Assembly (NCBI RefSeq): GCF_902809845.1
Contig: NZ_CADDWI010000007.1
Location: forward strand, 248,001-312,000
Source: Chelativorans sp. Marseille-P2723
GTDB taxonomy: Bacteria; Pseudomonadota; Alphaproteobacteria; Rhizobiales; Rhizobiaceae
Reading direction: 5' to 3'
DNA: 64,000 nt
A model generated the notes under the pieces. It did not search any database, had not been told where the DNA came from, and saw nothing but the letters and a program-made list of their open reading frames with translations. The translations under genes and the position numbers were made by a program. Shown piece after piece: positions 42,250 to 51,626 of this stretch (position 1 is the stretch's first letter; the number at the start of each line of letters is the position of its first letter).

Positions 42250-44238
42250 ATGAGCGTAGAACTCGGCCACTTCGCCCTTGTTCTGGCGCTAGCTCTGGCG
42301 CTTGTGCAATCATTTGCACCACTCGTGGGCGCTCGGCTAGGCCATTCCGCGCTCATGCGCATGGGTGAGCCTGCCGCAATCACGGTTTTCGGGCTGACGG
42401 CTGCGGCATTCGCTGCCCTAACATTTGCTTATGTCCAGTCCGACTTTTCGGTACTCAACGTCTGGGAGAACTCCCATTCGGCCAAACCGCTTCTCTTCAA
42501 GATCACTGGCACGTGGGGCAACCATGAAGGTTCCATGCTCCTGTGGGTACTCATTCTTGCCCTTTTCGGCGCACTTGTGGCCGCATTCGGCCGCAACCTG
42601 CCACCGACCTTGAGGGCCAATGTGCTTGCCGTTCAGGGACTGATTGCCACTGCCTTTCTCCTTTTCATCCTGCTGACGTCCAATCCCTTTACCCGCCTCG
42701 TACCGCCGCCGATCGAGGGCAGGGACCTGAACCCGATCCTGCAGGACATCGGATTGGCGATTCACCCGCCGCTGCTTTATCTCGGCTATGTAGGCTTTTC
42801 GATTTCCTTCTCCTTTGCGGTCGCTGCGCTGATCGACGGGCGGGTCGATGCCGCCTGGGCGCGTTGGGTGCGGCCATGGACTTTGGCGGCGTGGGCCTTT
42901 CTTACCGGCGGCATCGCCATGGGCTCCTACTGGGCCTATTACGAGCTGGGCTGGGGCGGCTTCTGGTTCTGGGATCCGGTGGAAAACGCCTCGTTCCTGC
43001 CATGGCTTTCAGGGACGGCGCTGCTTCATTCGGCGATCGTGATGGAGAAGCGGTCCGCACTGAAAATCTGGACCGTGCTGCTCGCCATCTTGACCTTCTC
43101 CCTGTCTCTGCTCGGCACATTCCTCGTGCGTTCCGGCGTGCTCACATCCGTGCACGCCTTTGCCACCGATCCTTCGCGGGGCGTGTTCATCCTGGCAATT
43201 CTCGTCTTCTTCATCGGCGGCGCGCTTGCTCTATTTGCCCTCCGTGCCGCAGCGCTGACGCCGGGCGGCCTGTTCCATCCGATCTCGCGGGAGGGAGCGC
43301 TCGTCCTCAACAACCTGCTGCTGACCACAGCGGCGGCTACGGTGCTCGTCGGAACGCTCTACCCCCTGCTGGTCGAGGCGCTTACGGGCGAAAAGATTTC
43401 GGTGGGCGCTCCCTTCTTCAATCTTACCTTCATTCCCCTCTTTCTCCCGCTGCTTGCCGCCGTGCCATTCGGGCCATTGCTCGCCTGGAAACGAGGCGAT
43501 CTTCTCGCCGCAACCCAGCGGCTCCAGGTTGCCTTTGCACTGTCGGCCATTTGCAGCCTGGCGGGCTATCTGCTGATCGATCGCGCCTCGGCTCTCTCGG
43601 CGATAGGGATGGCGCTCGGTTTATGGCTTGTACTCGGCGCAGTAACAGACCTCGCCCTCAAGGCCGGTATTGGCAAAGTCGCGCCGCGAATGGCGCTGCG
43701 CAGGTTGGTGGGCCTCCCCCTTTCCATGTTCGGCACGGCTCTTGCCCATGCAGGGCTGGGGCTGACGGTGCTCGGGATTGTCTGCGTGACGACGCTTGAA
43801 GTCGAGCGGATCCTGGTGATGCGTCCGGGGGAGACGGTGGAGATCGCGGATTATCACCTGCGCTTTGACAATATGGGTCCATTCACCGGTCCCAACTACA
43901 CCGAGGATCGCGCCGCCTTCACCTTGTTTTCCGGTGGAGTGGTGCGCGGCGAGATCATATCATCGAAGCGTCTCTATACGGCTCGCGGCATGCCCACGAC
44001 CGAAGCCGGCATCCGCACCATCGGGCTCAGCCAGCTCTATGTCTCAATAGGGGACAATGTCTCCGACGACGGACTCGTGGTGCGGGTCTGGTGGAAGCCT
44101 ATGGTAACCTTAATCTGGCTTGGCGCTGTGGTGATGATGGTTGGCGGCGCCGTTTCGCTTATGGACAGGCGCTTGCGCGTCGGCGTACCGGCACCTCGAA
44201 GGGCTGCTACTGCCACAGCAGGCAAGAGCGCGCGATGA
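42250..44238 (+). CDS. ccmF: cytochrome c heme lyase subunit CcmF
   Basis: The 662-residue polytopic membrane protein has the tryptophan-rich WWD-type heme-handling motif ELGWGGFWFWDPVENASFLPWL near residue 235 and the conserved GSMLLWVLIL, PIEGRDLNPILQDIGLAIHPP and KRSALKIWTVLLAILTFSLSLLGTFLVRSG stretches. It attaches heme from CcmE to the CxxCH cysteines of apocytochromes. The coding region starts 10 bp after ccmE and overlaps ccmH by 4 bp. Confidence 0.95.
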   Translation: MSVELGHFALVLALALALVQSFAPLVGARLGHSALMRMGEPAAITVFGLTAAAFAALTFAYVQSDFSVLNVWENSHSAKPLLFKITGTWGNHEGSMLLWVLILALFGALVAAFGRNLPPTLRANVLAVQGLIATAFLLFILLTSNPFTRLVPPPIEGRDLNPILQDIGLAIHPPLLYLGYVGFSISFSFAVAALIDGRVDAAWARWVRPWTLAAWAFLTGGIAMGSYWAYYELGWGGFWFWDPVENASFLPWLSGTALLHSAIVMEKRSALKIWTVLLAILTFSLSLLGTFLVRSGVLTSVHAFATDPSRGVFILAILVFFIGGALALFALRAAALTPGGLFHPISREGALVLNNLLLTTAAATVLVGTLYPLLVEALTGEKISVGAPFFNLTFIPLFLPLLAAVPFGPLLAWKRGDLLAATQRLQVAFALSAICSLAGYLLIDRASALSAIGMALGLWLVLGAVTDLALKAGIGKVAPRMALRRLVGLPLSMFGTALAHAGLGLTVLGIVCVTTLEVERILVMRPGETVEIADYHLRFDNMGPFTGPNYTEDRAAFTLFSGGVVRGEIISSKRLYTARGMPTTEAGIRTIGLSQLYVSIGDNVSDDGLVVRVWWKPMVTLIWLGAVVMMVGGAVSLMDRRLRVGVPAPRRAATATAGKSAR

Positions 44239-44702
44239 GAGAGCGCCTCCTTTCGCTGCTGGTCGCATTGGTGCTTTCGCTCGCCGCGGCGGCTCCTGCA
44301 GTGGCGGTCCAGCCGGACGAGATTCTAGCTGATCCCGAGCTGGAAACCCGTGCTCGGGAGCTCTCTTCGCAACTGCGCTGCATGGTTTGCCAGAACCAAT
44401 CCATCGATGATTCCGAGGCAGAACTGGCTCGCGACCTGCGCTTACTGGTGCGGGATCGCATCGAGGCTGGTGATACGGATCAGGAAGTGATCGACTATGT
44501 TGTCTCGCGCTACGGCGAATTCGTTCTGCTGAAGCCGCAGCTCAGCGCCCGCAACGCGCTGCTTTGGGCCACGCCCCTCCTTCTTCTTCTCTGCGGTGGC
44601 CTCCTTGCATTCATGGCATTTCGCCGCCACGCTCATGCGGCCACTCCACTTAGCGTGGAGGAGGAGGCTGTGCTGGAGAAAATCCTCAAGGAAGGTGATT
44701 AA
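44235..44702 (+). CDS. ccmH: cytochrome c-type biogenesis protein CcmH
   Basis: The 155-residue protein has a signal peptide (MRERLLSLLVALVLSLAAAAPAVA), the redox motif LRCMVC with Cys49 and Cys52 followed by QNQSIDDSEAELARDLR, and a C-terminal membrane helix (about 108-128). It reduces or holds the apocytochrome CxxCH thiols. The frame is open further upstream inside ccmF, but the ATG at 44235 overlapping the ccmF stop (ATGA) is the proper start. It ends the ccmIEFH operon. Confidence 0.94.
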   Translation: MRERLLSLLVALVLSLAAAAPAVAVQPDEILADPELETRARELSSQLRCMVCQNQSIDDSEAELARDLRLLVRDRIEAGDTDQEVIDYVVSRYGEFVLLKPQLSARNALLWATPLLLLLCGGLLAFMAFRRHAHAATPLSVEEEAVLEKILKEGD

Positions 44703-44831
44703 ACGCGACGGCGGCTCACATTACAAAAGTTTCATCACCTGGAAATGGCATCGTAAGGTGGCGTGGCCTATCTGTTGAGCCAAGATTAGGACTATGAGAT
44801 CTAGGTTCGACAGCAAAGGGAGCTGGTTTCG

Positions 44832-46343
44832 ATGACTTCAGAACGAAGTGTACTGTCCAGAACGCGCATGCGCCTCGTGGCGGCCGCCGCTTCTTTGGCG
44901 ATTGCAGGTGCAGTGGGTTTCGGTGCGGCGAGTATGGTGCCAGGCACTGTGATGGCTGACCCGGTTCGTCTTGAGCAGCCGGTTCAGGCACCGAGCTTTG
45001 CCGATGTCGTGGACGCGGTATCGCCAGCAGTCGTCAGCGTGAGGGTGCGCGGCGAAGCTCCGCCTCCCGGCGAGGTCGTTGCTCCATTCTTCGATATGCC
45101 GGGCTTCGAGAACCTTCCGGAGAATCACCCCCTACGCCGCTTCTTCGATCAGTTCCGGGAGCCTCCGAGACAAGGGCAGCAACCGCGCCAGCGCGTGCGG
45201 CCCATTGCGCAGGGGTCGGGCTTCTTCATCTCTGCGGATGGTTATCTTGTCACCAACAACCATGTGATCGACGGAGGCAACGAATACCTCGTCGCTCTCG
45301 ATGATGGCACCGAGTTCAAGGCCGAACTTGTTGGCACAGACGAGCGCACGGATCTTGCCGTACTCAAGGTCAATGCAGATTACGAGTTCACCTATGTAGA
45401 ATTCGCCGATGACAACACCGTACGTGTGGGCGATTGGGTAGTAGCCGTCGGCAATCCCTTCGGTCTTGGCGGCACAGTGACTGCGGGAATTGTCTCGGCG
45501 CGCGGGCGCGAGATCGGCGCGGGCCCCTATGACGACTTCATCCAGATCGACGCCGCTGTAAACCGCGGCAATTCAGGCGGTCCGGCGTTCAATCTTGCAG
45601 GCCAGGTGGTTGGTGTGAATACGGCTATCTTTTCACCGTCGGGGGGCAATGTTGGTATCGCCTTTGCCATACCTGCATCACTTGCCAAGACTGTCGTCGA
45701 GGATCTGATTGAAGACGGAACGGTCAGGCGTGGGTGGCTTGGCGTCCAAATCCAGCCGCTGACGGGCCCCATCGCCGAATCGCTCGGGCTGGAGGAGAAC
45801 AGCGGCGCCCTGATCGTCGATTCCAATCAGGGTGAGCCGGCAGCCCGGGCCGGCATCCGCCCTGGCGATGTGATTACCGCCGTTAATGGCCGGCGTATCG
45901 ATTCGCCGAGAGCCCTTGCGCGTGCAATTGCCGAGAGGGATCCTGGCGAAACGGTGGAAGTGACCCTGTGGCGCAACAACGAGACCGTTGAACTCTCGGT
46001 TGAACTTGGCGAGATGCCTGGCTCCGAGCAAAGCGCGGCAGCATCGCCCGAGAGCGAGGGGACGCAAGATCCGTCGGCTACAACGACCAGCTTCGGCCTG
46101 ACGGTCACGCCTGCCGAGGATGGCGAAGGGTTGATTGTCACGAATGTGGAGCCGGGAAGCGCTGCCGATGATAATGGCATTCAGCCCGGCGATGTCATCC
46201 GCGCCATCAATTCACGGCAGGTAAGCTCAGTTGAGGATGTGACGGCAGCGATCGAGTCGGCATCCGATGCGGGGCGGACGGCTGTTCTGGTGCAGATCGA
46301 GCGCGAGGACGGCAATCGTTTCGTGGCTCTGCCGATCGGCTGA
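44832..46343 (+). CDS. degP: periplasmic serine protease/chaperone, DegP/Do family
   Basis: The 503-residue protein has a signal sequence (about residues 12-37), a trypsin-like protease domain with the triad His144 (TNNHVIDG), Asp174 (ERTDLAVLKV) and Ser248 (RGNSGGPAFN), and two PDZ domains (about 285-375 and 415-500; each with a G.QPGD- or G.RPGDVI-type loop). It degrades or refolds misfolded envelope proteins. In rhizobia degP follows the ccm genes and precedes a two-component pair, as here. Confidence 0.94.
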   Translation: MTSERSVLSRTRMRLVAAAASLAIAGAVGFGAASMVPGTVMADPVRLEQPVQAPSFADVVDAVSPAVVSVRVRGEAPPPGEVVAPFFDMPGFENLPENHPLRRFFDQFREPPRQGQQPRQRVRPIAQGSGFFISADGYLVTNNHVIDGGNEYLVALDDGTEFKAELVGTDERTDLAVLKVNADYEFTYVEFADDNTVRVGDWVVAVGNPFGLGGTVTAGIVSARGREIGAGPYDDFIQIDAAVNRGNSGGPAFNLAGQVVGVNTAIFSPSGGNVGIAFAIPASLAKTVVEDLIEDGTVRRGWLGVQIQPLTGPIAESLGLEENSGALIVDSNQGEPAARAGIRPGDVITAVNGRRIDSPRALARAIAERDPGETVEVTLWRNNETVELSVELGEMPGSEQSAAASPESEGTQDPSATTTSFGLTVTPAEDGEGLIVTNVEPGSAADDNGIQPGDVIRAINSRQVSSVEDVTAAIESASDAGRTAVLVQIEREDGNRFVALPIG

Positions 46344-46437
46344 GAAACCGCAGGATGGCCCGTGCGGGGCGGCAACGCTGTCCCGTGCGGCCGTCCTGGC
46401 ATGCGGGCGGGTGCGCATTGCATGTAGTGTGGGCTGC

Positions 46438-47112
46438 ATGAGAATTCTGATAATAGAAGACGACCGGGAAGCCGCGGGGTTTCTCAAGAAAGCCTTCGCC
46501 GAGGCCGGTCATGTGGCTGACGTTGCGGTTGATGGCGAAACGGGCTTCGCCCTTGCTGAAGAGGGCGGCTACGATGTCTTTGTGATCGACCGGATGCTAC
46601 CCCGCCGCGATGGGCTCTCCGTTATAGCTGGGCTACGCGCAAAAGGCGATACGACGCCGGCGCTCATCCTCTCCGCCTTGGGCGAGGTGGACGATCGAGT
46701 GACGGGTTTGCGCGCCGGTGGGGATGACTATCTGACAAAGCCCTATGCCTTCTCGGAACTGCTGGCCCGTGTCGAGGTGTTGAAACGCCGTGCGGGAAGC
46801 CGGGACGTGGAAACGCTTTACCGTGTCGGCGATCTGGAACTCGACCGCCTCTCCCACACGGTCAAGCGCAATGGCCAGGAAATAACCCTGCAGCCCCGTG
46901 AATTCAGGCTGCTGGAATATCTCATGCGCCATGCAGGACAGGTGGTAACACGTACCATGCTGCTGGAAAATGTCTGGGACTATCATTTCGACCCCCAAAC
47001 TAATGTGATCGACGTCCACATTTCGCGATTGCGCGGGAAAATCGAGAAGGGCTTCGACAAGCCTGTTCTTCATACGGTACGCGGAGCCGGCTATATGCTC
47101 AGAGCCGACTGA
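46438..47112 (+). CDS. OmpR-family response regulator
   Basis: The 224-residue protein has a receiver domain with Glu7-Asp8-Asp9, Asp51 in VFVIDRMLPRRDG and a lysine in DDYLTKPYAFSEL. A winged-helix output domain follows, with LQPREFRLLEYLMRHAGQVVTRTMLLENVWDYHFDPQTNVIDVHISRLRGK. ATG 46438 begins the usual MRILIIEDD. It forms a coupled pair (ATGA) with the next kinase; its position after degP suggests an envelope- or metal-stress circuit, but the signal is unknown. Confidence 0.9.
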   Translation: MRILIIEDDREAAGFLKKAFAEAGHVADVAVDGETGFALAEEGGYDVFVIDRMLPRRDGLSVIAGLRAKGDTTPALILSALGEVDDRVTGLRAGGDDYLTKPYAFSELLARVEVLKRRAGSRDVETLYRVGDLELDRLSHTVKRNGQEITLQPREFRLLEYLMRHAGQVVTRTMLLENVWDYHFDPQTNVIDVHISRLRGKIEKGFDKPVLHTVRGAGYMLRAD

Positions 47113-48515
47113 TGACGGCTCTCCCACCAATCATGAGGACGACGGCGGCCCGGCTTTCCGCCCTTTATCTAATCCTTTTCACGGCCTGCGCGGTCGTGCT
47201 CGTCGTCTATGTCAGCTCGCTTTCCACGCGCATGCTCACGGCGCAGACGCGTGAGGCTATTCTTGAAGAAGTGAGCGGCCTTGGACGGGCCTATCAACGG
47301 GGCGGCCTGCCCCGACTTGTGCGCGTGATGGAGATCCGTGCCCGCCAGCCCGGGGCCAATCTCTATCTGATCGCAGATCCTTCCGGGCTCATCCTTGCTG
47401 GCAATGTGGAAAGTCTTCAGCCGGGTGTGCTCGATGACCCCGGATGGACAGCGCGTGCATTCACCTATCGCCGTTTTGGAGAAGGGGAATCTCCCGGAGA
47501 GAAAAACCACTCGGCTGTCGCCCAGATTATCCGCCTTCCCAACCAAATGATCCTGCTGGTGGGACGAGATCTTGGGGAGCCGGAACAATTCCGTGGTGTC
47601 ATGCGGAGGGCGCTGGTTGTTGCACTCGGCATGATGGGTTTCGGGGCATTGCTCATCTGGTTGTTTGTTGGGCGACGAGCGCTCAGGCGCATAGACAGCG
47701 TATCGGAAGCCAGCCGCCAGATCATGGGTGGTGATCTGGGACGCCGGCTGCCGGTCACGGGAGCGGGGGATGAATTCGACCGCTTATCAGAAAACCTGAA
47801 CCTGATGCTCGACCGGATCGCGGCCCTGAACGAAGGGCTAAAACAGGTTTCGGCGAATATCGCCCATGACCTCAAGACGCCACTGACGCGCCTGCGAAAC
47901 CGGGCGGAGGCCGCATTGAGCCGAAGCGCCGACCCTTCTGCCGCGCACGAGGCGCTCGAGCAGACTATCGCCGAATCAGATCAGCTTATCCGCACCTTCA
48001 ACGCGATCCTGATGATCTCGCGGCTTGAGGCCGGTTCCTCGGCCGATAGTACAGAGGACATTGATCTTGCCGCTATCGTGGCGGACGTTGTGGAGCTTTA
48101 CGAGCCGGTGGCAGAAGAGATGGGGGTGGCCCTCGGGTTCAAGGTGGCAGAGACCGTGCGTGTCGACGGTAATCGGGAACTCATCGGACAGGCGCTCTCC
48201 AACATTGTGGATAATGCGATAAAATACTCGGCAGAAGCGACTGAAAAGCCCACCGTCATGGTTTCGCTTCACACGGATGCCGCTTCGGCCCGCCTCGTTG
48301 TTAGTGACAACGGGCCAGGCATTCCCGCGGCCGACCGCGAGCGGGCGATGGAACGTTTCGTGCGTCTGGAGGCAAGCCGCAGCCAGCCAGGCTCGGGTCT
48401 CGGTCTCAGCCTCGCCAAGGCGGTCATGACCTTCCACGCCGGCGCGTTGGAGCTTTCAGGCAAGAACGATGGACTTTCCGTTGCGATGGTCTTCCCGAAA
48501 GGGAAGAGTAAATAA
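47112..48515 (+). CDS. sensor histidine kinase
   Basis: The 467-residue kinase has two membrane helices (about 15-37 and 168-190), a periplasmic sensor of about 130 residues, a HAMP domain, His252 in SANIAHDLKTPLTRLRNRAEAAL, and an ATPase domain with LIGQALSNIVDNAIKYS, DNGPGIP and GSGLGLSLAKAV. The H-box resembles CusS/TctE-type kinases. The start overlaps the regulator stop as ATGA; an ATG at 47133 is an alternative. Confidence 0.9.
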   Translation: MTALPPIMRTTAARLSALYLILFTACAVVLVVYVSSLSTRMLTAQTREAILEEVSGLGRAYQRGGLPRLVRVMEIRARQPGANLYLIADPSGLILAGNVESLQPGVLDDPGWTARAFTYRRFGEGESPGEKNHSAVAQIIRLPNQMILLVGRDLGEPEQFRGVMRRALVVALGMMGFGALLIWLFVGRRALRRIDSVSEASRQIMGGDLGRRLPVTGAGDEFDRLSENLNLMLDRIAALNEGLKQVSANIAHDLKTPLTRLRNRAEAALSRSADPSAAHEALEQTIAESDQLIRTFNAILMISRLEAGSSADSTEDIDLAAIVADVVELYEPVAEEMGVALGFKVAETVRVDGNRELIGQALSNIVDNAIKYSAEATEKPTVMVSLHTDAASARLVVSDNGPGIPAADRERAMERFVRLEASRSQPGSGLGLSLAKAVMTFHAGALELSGKNDGLSVAMVFPKGKSK

Positions 48516-48574
48516 TCGTTCAGGCTCGCGCCATGCCGCGGGGGAGGCGGCAGCAAAAGAGGATTGCTGGGTAA

Positions 48575-51535
48575 GTGTTTGAAGCGACCGCAAAAGGCGA
48601 AGATGGCACGAGGTGGTTCGGTGGTCCGGTCCGCGCGCTTGCTCCCCTTGATTCTGCTCATGCGCAGGAGGAACTCGCCGACCTTGCGGAGATCGCTGGC
48701 GAAAAAAAATGTCCGCGGTTATCCGTGCTTCTTGCAGGCGATAGCAGATTAGCGGCTTTCCTTGGCGCAGTCTTCAATCTTTCGCCCTATCTGCGGGACT
48801 GCGCCCGCTCTATGCCTTGGAGTCTCGAAGCGCTTTTTGACGAGGGATTGAGGACGCGCCTTGAAGCGCTCAATGCAGCCATAGCTGCCGTGCCGTTTGC
48901 CGAAGAGGCAAGCGAAGCCAGTGTCATGAAAGCGCTACGCCGTTATAAACGCGAAGCGCATTTCCTGATTGCGCTGGACGATCTGGCCGGTCATGCCGAC
49001 GTGCGGACGACGGTGGAGAGGCTGAGTACCCTTGCCGGAAATTGCCTGAACGCCGCTGTCGATTTCCTGCTTCGTGACGCCCATCGGCAAGGCAGATTGC
49101 GGTTGGCCGATCCGGCCGAGCCGCGGCCAGGCTGTGGCTGGATCATACTGGCCATGGGGAAACTGGGCGCTCACGAGTTGAATTACTCCTCCGATATCGA
49201 CCTCATCGCCCTTATCGATCCTGAAGCTCCGGCCATTCCTGATCCCATGGAGGCGTCGGAGCTTTTTGTCAGGTTGACGCGGCGCCTGGTAAGGATTCTT
49301 CACGATCGCACCGAAGACGGTTACGTTTTCCGCACCGATCTGCGGCTTCGCCCAGATCCCGGTTCCACTCCGTTGGCGATCCCGGTGGAGGCGGCGCTCA
49401 TCTATTACGAAAGCCGCGGCCAGAACTGGGAGCGCGCGGCGATGATCAAGGCACGGGCGGTCGCAGGCGATGTGAAAGCGGGCGCTGCCTTCCTGGCCGA
49501 GCTTCAGCCTTATGTCTGGCGGAAATATCTCGATTTCGCGGCTATTGCCGACGTTCATTCCATCAAGCGGCAAATCCACGCCCATAAGGGACATGGCGCT
49601 ATCGCCGTCTTGGGGCACAATGTGAAGCTTGGCCGGGGAGGAATTCGCGAAATCGAGTTTTTCGTCCAGACTCAGCAATTGATCGCCGGCGGCCGCTTTC
49701 CTGAACTGCGTGGCCGTAATACGGCCGAGATGCTCGACATGCTGGCGGAACGCCGCTGGATCACCCGGGAAGCAGGCGACGCAATGATTGCGCAATACTG
49801 GTTCCTGCGGCGGGTGGAAAATGCCGTGCAGATGGTGAGGGACGAACAGACCCATCTGCTTCCTGATACGGATGAGGAGCTCCGCCGCATCGGGTTGATG
49901 CTGGGTTATGAGACCGCGGAACACTTTGCGGCGACGTTCCGCAGAGCATTGCAAACTGTGGAGCAACACTATGCCGCCCTCTTCGAGACGGCACCGCAGC
50001 TTACGCGCGGCATGGGCAATCTGGTCTTCACCGGCGATGTTGACGATCCCGATACCCTCGCCACGCTCGCCGCGCTCGGTTTCGAACGCCCAAGCGATAT
50101 ATGCCGGGTCATTCGCGGATGGCACTTCGGGCGCTATCGGGCCACACGATCCGCTGAAGCGCGCGAGCGGCTGACGGAGCTCACGCCGGCGCTTCTGGAA
50201 GCTTTCGGCAATACGCGGCGAGCCGACGAGGCGCTGCTGCGCTTTGACGAGTTTCTTTCCGGACTGCCCGCAGGCATCCAGCTATTCTCGCTCCTGCAAT
50301 CGCAACCTCGTCTTCTCGACCTGCTGGTGACCATCATGGGGGCAGCTCCGCGGCTTGCCGCCATCATCACCCGGCGTCCCCATGTCTTTGACGGCCTTTT
50401 AGATCCGGCCCTGCTTTCGGAACCGCCAGACCGAGCCTACCTTGCAGAACGGCTTAGCATTTTCCTGGCAGGTGCGCGCACGTTCGAGGAGATTCTTGAC
50501 CGGCTGCGCATCTTTGCTTCCGAGAAGAAGTTTCTGATCGGCATTCGGCTCCTAACCGGCAGCATCGATGCCGTTCGTGCCGGAAGGGCCTTCTCCGATC
50601 TTGCCGATCTTACCATCGGGGCGGCTTTTAACGCTGTTCTGGAGGAATTCGCCATTACCCATGGCCATGTGAAGGGCGGTCGCGTTGCGATCCTGGGCAT
50701 GGGCCGGCTCGGCAGCCGTGAACTGACGGCCGGATCAGACGTCGATCTCATTCTGCTATACGATCATGCGCCGGACGCCGACGAATCCGTGGGTGCGAAA
50801 CCGCTTGCACCTCCGCATTATTATGCACGGCTGACACAGCGCCTTATCGCTGCCGTCTCGGCGCCCACCGCAGAGGGCGTTCTGTTTGAGCTTGATCTGC
50901 GCCTGCGCCCTTCCGGCAACAAGGGGCCAGTGGCAACACATATAGACGCTTTCCGAAAATATCAGCGCACCGAGGCCTGGACCTGGGAACATATGGCGCT
51001 CACTCGCGGGCGGCCCGTCGCAGGGGACGACACCCTTTGTCAGGAAGTAAGGGCGGAGGTGGAGGCTATCGTTTCAATGCCGCGCGACTTCGGCAAGCTC
51101 GCAAGCGATGCGGTTGAGATGCGGGAGCTTTTGGAGAAGGAGAAGCCGGCCCGGAGTGTATGGGACCTGAAGCTGGTTTCCGGCGGCGTCATCGACCTGG
51201 AATTTATTGCGCAGGTGGCTGCACTGTCGGGCAATGTAAGTGCATCTCCCCGCCCGAGGGCCACGGGCGAAGCGCTGGCGGTTCTTTCGCCCTCCTTCGC
51301 GGATGGCCGGACACGGGACGAACTTGCATCCGCCTACCGGCTCTACATGGTTGTAACGCAGATTCTGCGCCTCTGCCTTACCGGCCCCCTTGACCCGAAG
51401 GATGTGCCTCCGGGCCTTGCCGATCTCCTTTTACGCAGCGTCGATCTACCGGATATCGGTGTGCTCGAAGCCCATTTGCGAGAGACGGTGAAACGGGTGC
51501 GGGAACATTTCGACCGGCTGCTGAAAGGCAGGTAG
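48575..51535 (+). CDS. glnE: glutamine synthetase adenylyltransferase/adenylyl-removing enzyme
   Basis: This 986-residue bifunctional enzyme adds or removes AMP on glutamine synthetase in response to PII/PII-UMP. Both nucleotidyltransferase domains are intact. The N-terminal adenylyl-removing one has MGKLGAHELNYSSDIDLIALID at about 190-210, and the C-terminal adenylylating one has MGRLGSRELTAGSDVDLILLYD at about 705-730. Helical linker and GlnD-like C-terminal helices follow each. The GTG start at 48575 gives a length normal for rhizobial GlnE. It lies 59 bp after the histidine kinase gene. Confidence 0.95.
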   Translation: MFEATAKGEDGTRWFGGPVRALAPLDSAHAQEELADLAEIAGEKKCPRLSVLLAGDSRLAAFLGAVFNLSPYLRDCARSMPWSLEALFDEGLRTRLEALNAAIAAVPFAEEASEASVMKALRRYKREAHFLIALDDLAGHADVRTTVERLSTLAGNCLNAAVDFLLRDAHRQGRLRLADPAEPRPGCGWIILAMGKLGAHELNYSSDIDLIALIDPEAPAIPDPMEASELFVRLTRRLVRILHDRTEDGYVFRTDLRLRPDPGSTPLAIPVEAALIYYESRGQNWERAAMIKARAVAGDVKAGAAFLAELQPYVWRKYLDFAAIADVHSIKRQIHAHKGHGAIAVLGHNVKLGRGGIREIEFFVQTQQLIAGGRFPELRGRNTAEMLDMLAERRWITREAGDAMIAQYWFLRRVENAVQMVRDEQTHLLPDTDEELRRIGLMLGYETAEHFAATFRRALQTVEQHYAALFETAPQLTRGMGNLVFTGDVDDPDTLATLAALGFERPSDICRVIRGWHFGRYRATRSAEARERLTELTPALLEAFGNTRRADEALLRFDEFLSGLPAGIQLFSLLQSQPRLLDLLVTIMGAAPRLAAIITRRPHVFDGLLDPALLSEPPDRAYLAERLSIFLAGARTFEEILDRLRIFASEKKFLIGIRLLTGSIDAVRAGRAFSDLADLTIGAAFNAVLEEFAITHGHVKGGRVAILGMGRLGSRELTAGSDVDLILLYDHAPDADESVGAKPLAPPHYYARLTQRLIAAVSAPTAEGVLFELDLRLRPSGNKGPVATHIDAFRKYQRTEAWTWEHMALTRGRPVAGDDTLCQEVRAEVEAIVSMPRDFGKLASDAVEMRELLEKEKPARSVWDLKLVSGGVIDLEFIAQVAALSGNVSASPRPRATGEALAVLSPSFADGRTRDELASAYRLYMVVTQILRLCLTGPLDPKDVPPGLADLLLRSVDLPDIGVLEAHLRETVKRVREHFDRLLKGR

Positions 51536-51578
51536 AATTTCCAGGAAAAATGGATCTCGTTTTTCCGCTGGGAATTCC
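51535..51578. terminator. bidirectional terminator between glnE and the pleC-like gene
   Basis: GGAAAAA (51544-51550) and TTTTTCC (51560-51566) form a 7-bp stem with a 9-nt loop, inside outer arms GAATTTCC and GGGAATTC. A and T runs within the stem suit termination on both strands, as expected between two converging genes. Confidence 0.55.
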
Positions 51579-51626
51579 GATAAACGGGAACTTAGGACGT
51601 TTCTCTTTCCGTGAACGCTTGACGAC